Assembly: GCA_030323305.1 (NCBI GenBank)
Contig: CP106741.1
Location: forward strand, 377,001-441,000
DNA from: Paenibacillus sp. CC-CFT747
GTDB lineage: Bacteria > Bacillota > Bacilli > Paenibacillales > NBRC-103111
Length of the DNA stretch: 64,000 bases
Direction of reading: 5' to 3'
Position 1 is the first letter of the stretch. Each line of letters starts with the position of its first letter. The notes beneath the pieces are model-generated. The model was given only the letters and a program-made list of their open reading frames with translations. It was not told the DNA's origin and did no database searches. The position numbers and the translations under genes were made by a program. Of the stretch, positions 38,616 to 48,011 are shown piece after piece.

Positions 38616-39494
38616 ATGAAATATAAAACGGCGTCCGACCGGTGGTTCGATTGGACGAATGCCATTTTGCTAGCGCTGCTGGCGGCCTCGATGCTCTTTC
38701 CTTTCCTGTATATCTTTGCAGTCTCGTTCACGACACTGGACGAATTTCTCCACAGCGAGCTTCTGCTCTGGCCGAAGAAATGGGTGGCCGACGCCTACCT
38801 GTATATTCTCGGTTCCCCGACCTTTCTCCGGTCCATGGGGATGACCGTCTATTTGACGGTGGCCGGCACGCTCGTCAATCTCTTCTTCACGACGACCTTC
38901 GCCTTCTCGCTCTCCCGCCGGATCTACGGAACCCGGGTCCTGCTGTTTGCGGTGCTGTTCACGCTGCTGTTCTCCGCCGGTATGGTCCCGACCTACCTGA
39001 TCGTTCAAGCCACGGGCCTGATCGATTCCATCTGGGCGCTAATCCTGCCCGTTGCCATCGCCCCGTTTAACTTGATCATCGTCCGGCAGTTCTTTCTAAA
39101 CATCCCCGGCGAGCTGTACGAAGCGGCCATTGTCGACGGAGCGAACGACCTGGTCATCTTCTGGAAGCTCATTCTGCCGCTATCAAAACCGGTGCTCGCC
39201 GCCTTTGCCCTCTTCTATGCCGTCGGCCATTGGAATACCTATTTCGCCGGCATTCTCTATCTGAACGATCCGCGCATGTGGCCGATCCAGGTTATCCTGC
39301 GTCAGATCGTCGTCCAGAACGATTCCAAAGCGTTCGGCTCCTCCGACGTCATGGCGATGCTCGAGAATCCGCCGCCTCCGGAAACGGTTCAGATGGCCGC
39401 CATCCTCCTGGCCACGCTGCCGATTCTTCTTGTTTATCCTTTTCTGCAGAAGCATTTTGTGAAAGGGGTGATGGTCGGCTCGGTCAAAGGATAA
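38616..39494 (+). CDS. Sugar ABC transporter permease (LplC-type)
   Basis: A 292-residue partner permease. The start is ATG at 38616 (MKYKTASDRWFDWTNA), eight bases after AAAGGAGG. The EAA loop is ELYEAAIVDGANDLVIFWKL, and the C-terminus HFVKGVMVGSVKG is typical. It lies 20 bases after the first permease gene. Confidence 0.92.
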   Translation: MKYKTASDRWFDWTNAILLALLAASMLFPFLYIFAVSFTTLDEFLHSELLLWPKKWVADAYLYILGSPTFLRSMGMTVYLTVAGTLVNLFFTTTFAFSLSRRIYGTRVLLFAVLFTLLFSAGMVPTYLIVQATGLIDSIWALILPVAIAPFNLIIVRQFFLNIPGELYEAAIVDGANDLVIFWKLILPLSKPVLAAFALFYAVGHWNTYFAGILYLNDPRMWPIQVILRQIVVQNDSKAFGSSDVMAMLENPPPPETVQMAAILLATLPILLVYPFLQKHFVKGVMVGSVKG

Positions 39495-39555
39495 CCGGTT
39501 ATTCGCTGATGGCAGGGGAAAGCAGAAGTCCATTTCTAAGAAAAGAGGGGATCCC

Positions 39556-41147
39556 ATGAGGAAAAAGCTGATGGTGAACATTCTGTTGACCGGGGTGCTG
39601 GCGGGAAGCGCGGTCGGATGCTCGGGCTCCAAAGCAGGCTCGCCTTCCGCCGCTCCGTCGGCAGGAGGAGATAAGACGGCGGACGCGAACAAGAAGGTCA
39701 GCATCTCGGCGATGAAGTATATCTACGGAGACGTCCCGCCGCCCGACGGCCGCGGGCTCAAGATGATCAACGAGAAGTTCAACGTGGATTATTCGGTCAA
39801 CATCGTTCCCCAGGCCACGTACGACGAGAAGCTGACCGCGGTGCTCGCTTCCGGCAAAATCCCGGATATGGTGATGTTCCAGTCCGGCGACCTGACGAAC
39901 CGTTACAACAAATTCGCGAAGCAGGGGCCTTCTTTCCGCTCGACGATTACGTCAAGCAGTATCCGTCCTTCCAGCGTATCCCTTCCTACGTGCTCGACCA
40001 GTTCAAGGTTAACGGGAAGCTCTATGCCATTCCCGGCTATTACCCGAAATTCGGCTTCACGGTCATTCTCCGCAAGGATTGGCTGGATGCCCTCGGGCTG
40101 AAGGTTCCGACCAGCTACGACGAGCTTAAGCAGGTGGCGCTGGCGTTTACGAAGAACGACCCCGACCGCAACGGCAAGAACGATACGTACGGACTCGCCA
40201 TCGGCAAGGACATCAACCATCCCATTCCGATGGGAAGTTACTGGGACCCCGACGCCTGGTACCACAAGGATGCCCAGGGACGCTTCATCCCGGGCATCGT
40301 TTCGAACGCCCGGAAGGAAATGATCCAGTGGTTCGCCGATCTGTATAAGGAAGGCGCCCTGACCCGGGATTTCGCCTCCCTGGACTGGACGGCCACGAAC
40401 AAAGAGTTCTATTCCGGCAAGGCCGGTATCTTCATCGGCACCCCGAGGGGAATGTCGCAGCTGTACATGGAAGGCCTGCTTCAGATTAACCCGAACGCCG
40501 AGTTCGTTCATCTGGAGCCGTTCAAGGCGCCCGACGGGTCCCAAGGCATGACGGCCGGAAGAGGCTTTCTCGGCATGACGGCCATCTCGGCGGAGGCGGG
40601 CAAGGATCCGGCCAAGGTGAAGCGGATCCTCGACCTGCTGGATTACGGCCGCAAGTTCTTCCCGAACGACCAGAAGAACGACAAGAACCCGGACTTCGAC
40701 TGGCTGAACGGCAATGTTAACCAAGGGTACGACATCAAGGATGGAATCGGGGTGCTGAAATCCAACGCCGCCCAGCTGGGCGTCGCCCCCGGCACCTATC
40801 TGACCGACACGACCGCCTGGCCGGAGAAGGACTCCGACGTGGATTACACGAAGAATTACAGCCTGCCGAAGCTGGTTCAGCTCGCGGACCGCATCTCCAA
40901 GACCTACTCTACGATGAAATATTACAGCAATCCGAATTATGCGGTCGTCTCCGACACGGAGCTCGCCAAAGGAGCCGAGCTGAAGAAGTACCTCCTCGAC
41001 GAGCAGAGCAAAATGATCGCCGGGCAGCGCCCGATTGCGGATTGGGATAAGATGGTCGACGAATGGAAAGCGAAGGGCGGAGAAGCCCTTATCAAGGAAA
41101 CGAACGCCGGCATCAAAATCAAGGATGCCAAGGAAGGCTGGCAGTAA
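39556..41147 (+). CDS. Sugar ABC transporter substrate-binding lipoprotein, one frame break
   Basis: An extracellular binding protein of about 530 residues. The signal peptide ends in a lipobox at SAVGC (about residue 22). The frame breaks at the G run 39924-39927. One more G restores KQGAFFPLDDYVKQYPSF and the whole LplA-like C-terminal part, including YPKFGFTVILRKDWLDALG. It closes the permease-permease-binding protein operon and is followed by a terminator. The ATPase is not encoded here. The substrate cannot be told from the sequence, and no glycoside hydrolase is attached. Confidence 0.9.
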
Positions 41148-41171
41148 CCCCCGGTTAAGGCGGGCGCGTCA

Positions 41172-41217
41172 GAAAAAGCAGCCCGGGGCATCTCTCGATG
41201 CTCCGGGCTGCTTTTTG
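41172..41217. terminator. Bidirectional terminator after the second sugar ABC operon
   Basis: AAAAAGCAGCCCGGGGCATC pairs with GATGCTCCGGGCTGCTTTTT around a 4-base loop. It lies between convergent genes. Confidence 0.9.
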
Positions 41218-41281
41218 GATGTGGCTGTCCTCTTTTCCCAGCCGCCCCCTTCAATCAAAAGGCAGCAGGATCTTTCCGTGC

Positions 41282-42001
41282 TTAGAGCGCAGCCGCTTTC
41301 TTCTCGTCGATTGTGATTTCCTGAAGCCTTTCGAGCTCCTTGGCGAACTTCTTTTCGATCGCTTCCTTGCTGCCATAGAGGTACAGGATATCGCCTTCCT
41401 GTACTTCACAGTCCCAGCGCTTTCCGCGGATTTTGATATCTCCCCGATGAAGAAAGAGAAGGTTGATGTCCTCCTCGGACTCAAAGACATCGCACACCTT
41501 GTGCCCGAGGTACTCCGAATCATCGAAAATTTCGACGGCTGTGATGAGATCTCCTTCCTCCAAGTAAAGCACTTCCTGGATCGGGAGCTCATGAAGCTCG
41601 AATTCCTTCTGCAGGTGATCTTCATATCGGGCGGACATCCTTCGGGAGAAGCCGGGATATTTGACCACAAGCAGAATAAGCGCAAGAACGCCGGTCGTGA
41701 TGGACAGCTGCTTAATCCGGAAGCTCTCCGCCAGGATGTTGGACATGGACGAAATGATAACGGCGAGAGAGAAGGCGCCGAACAGAATAAGGAATACCCC
41801 TATTTTGCGGCGAACCGGGTGCCGGAGGATAAGCTCCGATTCCTTTGTGGTGAACCCGGTCCCCGTGAGCATGGAAACGACCTGAAAACGGGCGATCTCT
41901 TTATCCAGGCCCGTGATAATCAGGAGCGTGACCATGATTTCCAGCACGATGAAAATAATCACGAAATAAATGCATATAAATAGAAATCCGATGGGGATCA
42001 T
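41282..42001 (-). CDS. Membrane protein with TrkA-C (RCK_C) domain
   Basis: A 239-residue protein with about four N-terminal hydrophobic segments (about 5-30, 65-90, 98-115) and a C-terminal RCK_C domain (about 135-225: EGDLITAVEIFDDSEYLGHK, then VQEGDILYLYG). RCK_C domains often bind small ligands such as cyclic di-AMP in potassium or cation transport systems. No pore sequence of a Trk or Ktr channel is obvious. The role is inferred only from the domain. The C-terminus is Ala/Lys-rich. Confidence 0.75.
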   Translation of the reverse strand: MIPIGFLFICIYFVIIFIVLEIMVTLLIITGLDKEIARFQVVSMLTGTGFTTKESELILRHPVRRKIGVFLILFGAFSLAVIISSMSNILAESFRIKQLSITTGVLALILLVVKYPGFSRRMSARYEDHLQKEFELHELPIQEVLYLEEGDLITAVEIFDDSEYLGHKVCDVFESEEDINLLFLHRGDIKIRGKRWDCEVQEGDILYLYGSKEAIEKKFAKELERLQEITIDEKKAAAL

Positions 42002-42067
42002 CTCCTAAGGTTCCTCTCTCCCTTACTTCCCCTTAGCATTCCCCGCTGAATCAGCTGCCAAACTTTC

Positions 42068-42955
42068 TCAGCCGATCAACTTCATCAAGCCCTTGAACTC
42101 GAGCTCCTCGAATTTGCTGCGGACCAGATGCGGGTCCGGAACCCATACGCATTCCTCCAGGAGACAGGAAAGCGGAACGTCGCAGCGGATGGTGGCTAGG
42201 TCCCGGCACAAGTGCAGCATCTCGAGATCCTGCTCGATTTTCGCCCGTACGCCCTTCGGAAGCTTGTCCAGATTCTCGAGAATGCCTTCGATCGATCCGT
42301 ACTCGCTGAGCAGCTTAACCGCCGTCTTCTCACCTATTCCCTTGACGCCCGGGTAATTGTCGCTCGTGTCCCCGATCAGCCCCTTCAGGTCGATGATCTG
42401 CTTTGGCGTTAGCTTCTTCTCTTCCAGTAGCAGGGCACCGTCGTAGACGGCATAGTTTCCGTGGCCCTTCTTAAGAATGGCGACCTTCACCCGTTCGTCC
42501 ACCAGCTGCAGCAGATCGTGGTCCCCGGTCAGGACATAGACGTCCAGTTCGGGGCTGAAGGTGCGGGCCAGCGTTCCGATGCAATCATCCGCCTCATAGC
42601 CGGGAATGCCCACATTCGGCACGCCGAAGGAGCTCACCACTTCCTTGACGAGGTCGAACTGGGGAAGCATCTCGAGCGGCGGCTCCGAACGGTTGGCCTT
42701 GTAGTGGACGAACTGCTCTGTACGAAACGTCCGGCTTCCCATGTCCCAGCAGCAGATGACGTGAGACGGCCCGAAGGTTTGGACCGCGTCCCAGAAATAA
42801 CGGACGAAGCCGTATACCGCGTTGACCGGTACTCCCGCGCTTGTCCGTTTGATATAGCCGGTGACGGCGGACGCGTAGTAGGCCCGGAACAAAAGAGCCA
42901 TCCCGTCCACCAGCAGGACGCTTTCCTTCTTCTCTTCCATCCTATCTTCTATCAA
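42068..42955 (-). CDS. 5'-3' exonuclease (YpcP-like)
   Basis: A 295-residue protein corresponding to the free-standing 5'-nuclease domain of DNA polymerase I. Acidic metal-binding motifs are visible in LLVDGMALLFRAYYAS, IPGYEADDCIGTLA and VLTGDHDLLQLVD. The helix-hairpin-helix region is LKGLIGDTSDNYPGVKGIGE. Such proteins remove RNA primers or flaps. The start is taken as TTG at 42955, seven bases after GGGAGAG; ATG at 42940 is an alternative. Confidence 0.9.
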   Translation of the reverse strand: MIEDRMEEKKESVLLVDGMALLFRAYYASAVTGYIKRTSAGVPVNAVYGFVRYFWDAVQTFGPSHVICCWDMGSRTFRTEQFVHYKANRSEPPLEMLPQFDLVKEVVSSFGVPNVGIPGYEADDCIGTLARTFSPELDVYVLTGDHDLLQLVDERVKVAILKKGHGNYAVYDGALLLEEKKLTPKQIIDLKGLIGDTSDNYPGVKGIGEKTAVKLLSEYGSIEGILENLDKLPKGVRAKIEQDLEMLHLCRDLATIRCDVPLSCLLEECVWVPDPHLVRSKFEELEFKGLMKLIG

Positions 42956-42992
42956 AAGAAATCTCTCCCAAATCTATAATTTATCTCATCCA

Positions 42993-42998
42993 TTATAC
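42993..42998 (-). promoter_or_regulatory. Extended -10 element of the exonuclease gene
   Basis: TATAAT preceded by TGG on the minus strand, about 38 bases before the TTG start. No good -35 is present. Confidence 0.45.
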
Positions 42999-43130
42999 CA
43001 TAGAAACGTGAAATAGGACGGAGCCCCCTCCTATGGAGAATCTTGGGGAAACCTTCCGTAGACCGGCCGGGCTCTTTCGTTTCCTTGCATGAATGTCGTC
43101 ATTTCATACCTCCCATGTCGTTAAATTGGA

Positions 43131-43159
43131 TTACAAAAGAGGAGACGAAGTGTTAAGAT
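43131..43159 (+). promoter_or_regulatory. Promoter of the Gfo/Idh/MocA gene
   Basis: TTACAA at 43131-43136 and TAAGAT at 43154-43159 with a 17-base spacer, about 49 bases upstream of the start. The 250-base divergent region holds nothing else I can support. Confidence 0.45.
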
Positions 43160-43207
43160 GGTACGTGACGGCTTTTCCCCATTTCATATCGAAGGGATGA
43201 ATCCTTG

Positions 43208-44212
43208 ATGATTAAAGTAGCGATGATCAGCTTTTGGCACGTCCATGCAAGAGATTATGCGAAGCAGGCAACCGAGCACCCCGACACCGAAATCGTGGCC
43301 GTGTGGGACGAAATTCCCGAGCGCGGGAAGAAGGAAGCCGAAGAGCGCAATGTCCGTTTTTATGACAACCTGGACGAGCTTCTTGCCGACCAAGAGATTG
43401 AAGGCGTTATCATCGACACGCCGACGAACCAGCACCGCGACGTTATGGTAGCGGCCGCGCGCGCGGGCAAGCACATCTTCACCGAAAAAGTAATCGCTCC
43501 CACCCTTGCGGAAGTAAATGAAATTATCCGCGCGGTAGAGGAAGCAGGCGTTAAGCTGACCGTCTCCCTGCCGCGACTGAACGACGGCTATACGCTGGCC
43601 ATCCAGAAGATCCTGAAGGAAGGCCTGCTCGGCGACCTTACGCTGGTTAGAACCCGCCTCTCCCATAACGGGGCGACGGCCGGCTGGCTGCCCGGGCATT
43701 TCTTCAACAAGGAGCAGGGCGGCGGCGGAGCTCTGATTGACCTGGGCTGCCATCCGATGTACCTGGCCCGCCTGTTCCTCGGGCTTCCGGAGAGCGTGCA
43801 AGCCACCTTCGGCTATGTGACCGGCAAGGAAGTGGAGGACAATGCGGTATCCGTCCTGAATTATTCGAACGGTGCCATCGGTGTCGTGGAAGCCGGCTTC
43901 GTTAATTCCTTCTCCCCGTTCACCATCGAAATTCACGGAACGGAAGGAAGCCTGCTCTACGGAACGCCGGAAAGCAAAATTTTCCTGCGCACCAAGAAGC
44001 TCGGGGAAGAGAAAGCGAAGGAGTGGCAGGTGGACACCGAGCTGTCTGAAAATCGCCCTTCCGCGTTCTCCCAATGGGTCGACCACATCAAGAACGACAC
44101 CGTGGCGACGGAAAACATCCAGCTGGCCGTTGACCTGACGAAGCTGATGGAGGCCTCGAACCTCTCCGCGGCGCGTGGACAGGCCGTTCGCTTGAGCCAG
44201 CTTACGTCTTAA
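43208..44212 (+). CDS. Gfo/Idh/MocA-family NAD(P)-dependent oxidoreductase
   Basis: A 334-residue sugar or inositol dehydrogenase-like protein. An N-terminal Rossmann fold (IKVAMISFWHVHARDYAKQA at 2-21) is followed by the family segments DTPTNQHRDVMVAAARAGKH and FTEKVIAPTLAEV; the latter lysine is the usual catalytic one. The C-terminal domain contains GGGALIDLGCHPMYLARLFL. The start is ATG at 43208; a TTG at 43205 is possible. The substrate is unknown. The AraC-like gene follows on the same strand after 100 bases. Confidence 0.88.
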   Translation: MIKVAMISFWHVHARDYAKQATEHPDTEIVAVWDEIPERGKKEAEERNVRFYDNLDELLADQEIEGVIIDTPTNQHRDVMVAAARAGKHIFTEKVIAPTLAEVNEIIRAVEEAGVKLTVSLPRLNDGYTLAIQKILKEGLLGDLTLVRTRLSHNGATAGWLPGHFFNKEQGGGGALIDLGCHPMYLARLFLGLPESVQATFGYVTGKEVEDNAVSVLNYSNGAIGVVEAGFVNSFSPFTIEIHGTEGSLLYGTPESKIFLRTKKLGEEKAKEWQVDTELSENRPSAFSQWVDHIKNDTVATENIQLAVDLTKLMEASNLSAARGQAVRLSQLTS

Positions 44213-44312
44213 TCTAATCCTTTTTCTCAAGGGGAGTCCGAATGAGCGGCGATTCAAGCGGCCTCTTTCCGGCTTCCCTAAGCCGGTTAAGAAGGCCTTC
44301 GCCTTTGAAGCC

Positions 44313-45239
44313 ATGAAAGTCAATCCGCATGCTCTGGACCGGCTCGATCTGAAATTCCGCTGGGGCGGATATGGATTTCGGGTCCTCCGCTGTCATTGGA
44401 CCAGCTTCTCTCCGGGGAAGGTGGTCGGGTTTCATAAGCATTCCGAATTTGAATTTCATTTTATCCCCCGGGGCAAAGGCCTCCTCTCGCTTGAGGACGG
44501 GGATTATGAAGTCAGCGAGGGGATGTTCTACCTGACCGGTCCCCAGGTCGTTCATCAGCAGACGGCCGATGCCGAAGAAGGAATGGACGAGCTCTGTCTC
44601 CATATCGACATCGTCGATCTGAAGGAAGCGCCGGAAGGAGACCAGTGGGGCGGTTCGTGGGAAGATGCGGAGGCGGAGCAGTGCGTCAAGCGTCTTGAGG
44701 AGATGCCGGCGGTTCCGGCGCTGGACCGGTTTAACGCCATGAGCTGGTTCCTGACCGCTTACCGGTCTTGGTCCGAGAACCAGCTTGGTCAATACTCGTC
44801 CATCAAGCAGGCGATCATCCAGATTCTGCTGCGGGCCTCACGCACCTATTCGACCGACAGCCTGCCGACCCCGCTGCCCGCCCGGAATATGAACCATTAC
44901 CGGTTCACATTGGCGGCCCAGTACATCCAGGACAATTACTCCCGTTCGCTGACCCTGGAGGAAGTGGCGGCCAGGCTGTCCATCAGCGGACGGCACCTTC
45001 AGCGTATCTTTCTCGATCAGGCGGGGGTCTCCTTCAGTGAATATGTGGAGAACTGCCGGCTGGCCCAGGTCTGTACGGAGCTGAAGCAGGGAACCCGGAC
45101 CATCGAGCAGATTGCCGGCCGGCACGGCTTCTCGAGCCCCAATTACCTTCACTATGTATTCAAGAAGCGGATGGGCGTGACCTTGATGCAGTTCCGGCGG
45201 CAAGCGGAGGAGCACTCCCTGAAAGCACGGCCCACTTAG
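44313..45239 (+). CDS. AraC-family transcriptional regulator with cupin domain
   Basis: A 308-residue cytoplasmic regulator. The N-terminal cupin domain (about 25-100: GFHKHSEFEFHFIPRGKG) probably senses a sugar-like ligand. The C-terminal AraC double HTH is at about 200-300 (LTLEEVAARLSISGRHLQRI, then IEQIAGRHGFSSPNYLHYVF). The start is ATG at 44313; the ribosome site is weak. It may control the oxidoreductase gene just upstream or the sugar transporter at 37.6-41.1 kb. Confidence 0.85.
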   Translation: MKVNPHALDRLDLKFRWGGYGFRVLRCHWTSFSPGKVVGFHKHSEFEFHFIPRGKGLLSLEDGDYEVSEGMFYLTGPQVVHQQTADAEEGMDELCLHIDIVDLKEAPEGDQWGGSWEDAEAEQCVKRLEEMPAVPALDRFNAMSWFLTAYRSWSENQLGQYSSIKQAIIQILLRASRTYSTDSLPTPLPARNMNHYRFTLAAQYIQDNYSRSLTLEEVAARLSISGRHLQRIFLDQAGVSFSEYVENCRLAQVCTELKQGTRTIEQIAGRHGFSSPNYLHYVFKKRMGVTLMQFRRQAEEHSLKARPT

Positions 45240-45263
45240 TCTCTTGGAGGCCGCATAGATCAA

Positions 45264-45319
45264 TAAAAAAGGACTTCGGCTCCGACACTTACCCGTGTCG
45301 GCTTTCGAAGTCCTTTTGG
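45264..45319. terminator. Bidirectional terminator between AraC and aminotransferase genes
   Basis: AAAAGGACTTCG pairs with CGAAGTCCTTTT, and CCGACAC with GTGTCGG inside. It lies between convergent genes. Confidence 0.85.
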
Positions 45320-45340
45320 CCATTCTCTTGTGCGGTTCCT

Positions 45341-46522
45341 TCAGCGTTCTCCCGCTTGCTCCAGGAATCGTCCGATCCGTTCCGCCGCTTCTACCAGGCG
45401 GTCCTCCTCCTGGACGAGCGCGATGCGTACATACCCTTCCCCTTGACGTCCGAACGCGTCACCGGGTATAACCACGACCCCCGTTTCCAGCAAAATTTCC
45501 CGGGAAATTTGTCGAGACGTCCACCCCTGCGGAATGGGCGCCCATAGAAACATTGTGGCTTTCGGTTTGGGAATGTTCCAGCCGAACCGCTCTAGCGCTT
45601 CCAGAAAGACGTCTCTGCGCCTCTCGTACAGGTCGCCCGTTGAGTTCGGGTTCCGGATGTCCTCTTCCAGAGCTGCTGTTCCGGCTTCCTGGACGGCGAG
45701 GAAAACCCCGTAGTCGATGTTGGCCTTCAAGGTGCGCAGCGCCCCCACCGCTTCTTCATGGCCGACCAGAAAGGCAATCCGGCAGCCGGCCATGTTAAAG
45801 CTCTTCGACAAGGAGTGAAATTCGACGGCCGTTTCCTTCGCTCCCGGAATCTGCAGAATGCTGACCGGCCGGTAGCCGTCAAACGCCATTTCCGAATAGG
45901 CAAAATCATGCACCAGCAGCAGGTCGTGCTGCTTCGCAAATTCGACGGCTTCCCGGAGGAAGCCTTCATCGGCGGTGGCCGCCAGCGGGTTGCTGGGAAA
46001 GTTCAACAGCATGAACTTCGCCCGCTTGGCGATGTCTGCCGGGATGGCCTTCAGTTCGGGCAGGAAGCCGTTGGCGGCGGTAAGAGGCATCGGATAGGCC
46101 TCTACCCCGGCGAGCACCAGCCCAGCGGCGTAGATCGGATAGCCGGGATCGGGAACGAGTGCCAGGTCCCCCGGATCGGTGAGAGCGAGCGCCAGATGGG
46201 CCAGCCCATCCTGGGAGCCCATCAAGGCGAGCACCTCACGGTCCGGAGCAAGCTCCACGCCGAACCGGTGCTTGTACCAGCGGGCTACCGCCCCGCGAAA
46301 AGCGGGGGTTCCTTCCGAGGAAGGATAGGCGTAATGGGAGGGGTTGGCGACGGCCCGGCTTATAGCCTCCAGAATCACGGGAGAAGGTGGACGGTCCGGG
46401 CTTCCGATGCCCAGGTCGATGAGGTCCTTTCCCCTCCGGCGCGATTCTTCCTTCCACTCTGCCACTTCGGAGAAAATGGCCGATCCCATTCGTTTAAGCC
46501 GGGACGATGGTTGAATCTTCAT
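45341..46522 (-). CDS. PLP-dependent class I/II aminotransferase
   Basis: A 393-residue fold-type I aminotransferase, resembling the LL-diaminopimelate aminotransferase/PatA group. The start is taken as ATG at 46522 (MKIQPSSRLKRMGSAIF). The PLP lysine is in VEFHSLSKSFNMAGCRIAF. Family segments LGIGSPDRPPSP, HYAYPSSEGTPAFRGAV and LNFPSNPLAATA are present, and a conserved Arg is in YVRIALVQEEDRL. The amino-acid substrate cannot be fixed from sequence. It is followed by a shared terminator and is not in an obvious operon. Confidence 0.85.
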   Translation of the reverse strand: MKIQPSSRLKRMGSAIFSEVAEWKEESRRRGKDLIDLGIGSPDRPPSPVILEAISRAVANPSHYAYPSSEGTPAFRGAVARWYKHRFGVELAPDREVLALMGSQDGLAHLALALTDPGDLALVPDPGYPIYAAGLVLAGVEAYPMPLTAANGFLPELKAIPADIAKRAKFMLLNFPSNPLAATADEGFLREAVEFAKQHDLLLVHDFAYSEMAFDGYRPVSILQIPGAKETAVEFHSLSKSFNMAGCRIAFLVGHEEAVGALRTLKANIDYGVFLAVQEAGTAALEEDIRNPNSTGDLYERRRDVFLEALERFGWNIPKPKATMFLWAPIPQGWTSRQISREILLETGVVVIPGDAFGRQGEGYVRIALVQEEDRLVEAAERIGRFLEQAGER

Positions 46523-46565
46523 TTTTGTTTCCCCCGTGTTGATAAGAATGTTCATTTATGGAATT

Positions 46566-47635
46566 CTACCCGGACAGCCCTTGCCGCGAAGAGGTATAGA
46601 CCAGCAAAGCCAGACATAGGACTAACAGGGCGTAGAGGATCGAGATCCCCCGCCGGGAACGGACCGGAATGGTGTAATATTCATCGTTCTCGTATTCCGT
46701 ATAATCCACCCGGCAGCGGATAACCCGATACAAGCCGGTGAATTTCCGGAGCCGGTCCATTCGGACAATTTGAACACCGGCGATCAGCCCCTGTCCGGGA
46801 AGAGCCATCCGTCCTTTCAGGCCGACCTCCGCCCACTGCAGGTACACCTTCTGCTTGCCGTCCAGCTCGGAATAGGTCGTGTAGTTCAGCGGACGTCCCG
46901 AAGCCCCTCCTCGCTTCCCGGCGCGAATGAAGCTCCTTCGGGAACCGGCACCTCAAAGGTCGCCCAAGTGGAACGGATCGGCCTGTTCCCTTTAGAAGCC
47001 CGCCACTTGCTGTACCAGTCCCAGGCCAGCCATCCCCAAGGGGCCAGAAACCAGTACCAGCGGAAGATCACGATCAGCAGCAGGCTCAGCAGCAGGCCCG
47101 CCGGCCACAGCTTTCGGCTGAGAGCGCCTGTAATTTTGCCTCCGTCCAGCGGAAAAACGGGAAGCAGGTTAACCAGGTTAAACAGAAAGCCGATATAGGC
47201 AACCGCCAGAAGCAGAGGACTTCCCGTCTTCTCCCCAAGCAGGAAAACCAAGGCGGCACCGGCGGACCCGAGGAGAGGTCCCCCAAGGGCGATATACGCC
47301 TCGGTCGCCGCATCGCGGGGATGCCGCTTCATGTTCACGATCGCGCCGACGAGCGGGATGAAAATAGGCGCCGACGTAGGCAGCTTCTTGATCCGGGCCG
47401 CCGCCACATGCCCCATCTCGTGAACGAGCACGAGAATCACGACCCCGACCGCAAGCTCCAGCGGGGCAACCAAGGCATAGGCCCAGACGGAGACGAGCAT
47501 CGTAAGAACGGCTCCGCCGACGGACCCCATCTTAAGAAGCGGGACCAGCGCTTTAAGCTTCGTCAGAAAGAAGGCGCCCGCGGCGCCCACGATCCACCAA
47601 GGGCCTTTGCGGCCGGCTGCGCCGGAAGGCTTCAT
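46566..47635 (-). CDS. Site-2 protease family (M50) membrane metalloprotease, one frame break
   Basis: A membrane metalloprotease of about 356 residues. The start is ATG at 47635, overlapping the stop of the upstream gene as ATGA. Zinc ligands lie in VLVLVHEMGHVAAARIKK (HExxH) and in NLLPVFPLDGGKITG. Six or so helices are predicted. The frame breaks at the C run 46914-46917. One more base restores EEGASGRPLNYTTYSELDG and a C-terminal domain ending in a further membrane helix (SILYALLVLCLALLVY). The substrate is unknown. Many Bacilli carry a similar stand-alone M50 protein. Confidence 0.85.
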
Positions 47636-47991
47636 GGGGCCCAGGCTTGCCCGAAGTCGGGTTTCTTGAAGCCGACGGTCACCCTCTTGCCGTCCGTAAC
47701 GATCGGGCGCTTGATCAGCTTGCCGTTCGAGGCGAGGAGCTCCAGCTTCTCCTCCTCGTTCATCCCGGGAAGCCGGTCCTTCAGCTTCCACTCCCGGTAA
47801 ACCTCGCCGGATACATTGAAAAACTTCGCTAGCGGAAGGCCGCTCGCCTCCACCAGCCGGCGGATTTCTTCCACCGGAGGCGGGCTTTCCACGATATCGT
47901 GGAAATGAACGTCGTACCCCTTCGCTTTCAGCTCCTTTTTGGCCTCTCGGCACGTGCCGCATTTGGCATATCCATACAAGGTCAGCCCCAT
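47632..47991 (-). CDS. ArsC/Spx-fold protein (YusI-like)
   Basis: A 119-residue thioredoxin-fold protein of the arsenate reductase/Spx superfamily, closest in style to Bacillus YusI. The redox motif is CGTC in YAKCGTCREAKKEL. Family segments ASGLPLAKFFNVSGEVYREW and LLASNGKLIKRPIVTDGKRV are present. It could be a thiol oxidoreductase rather than a regulator. The stop overlaps the start of the M50 gene, indicating translational coupling. It lies 20 bases after the pseudouridine synthase gene. Confidence 0.85.
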   Translation of the reverse strand: MGLTLYGYAKCGTCREAKKELKAKGYDVHFHDIVESPPPVEEIRRLVEASGLPLAKFFNVSGEVYREWKLKDRLPGMNEEEKLELLASNGKLIKRPIVTDGKRVTVGFKKPDFGQAWAP

Positions 47992-48011
47992 GGTGATTTC
48001 TTCCCCTAATT

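Noticed and set aside
46886..47962. Long N-terminal extension of the M50 protease frame over the YusI-like gene
   Set aside because: The extension is antisense-frame read-through of the upstream gene. The ATGA overlap at 47635 gives the normal start of the family.
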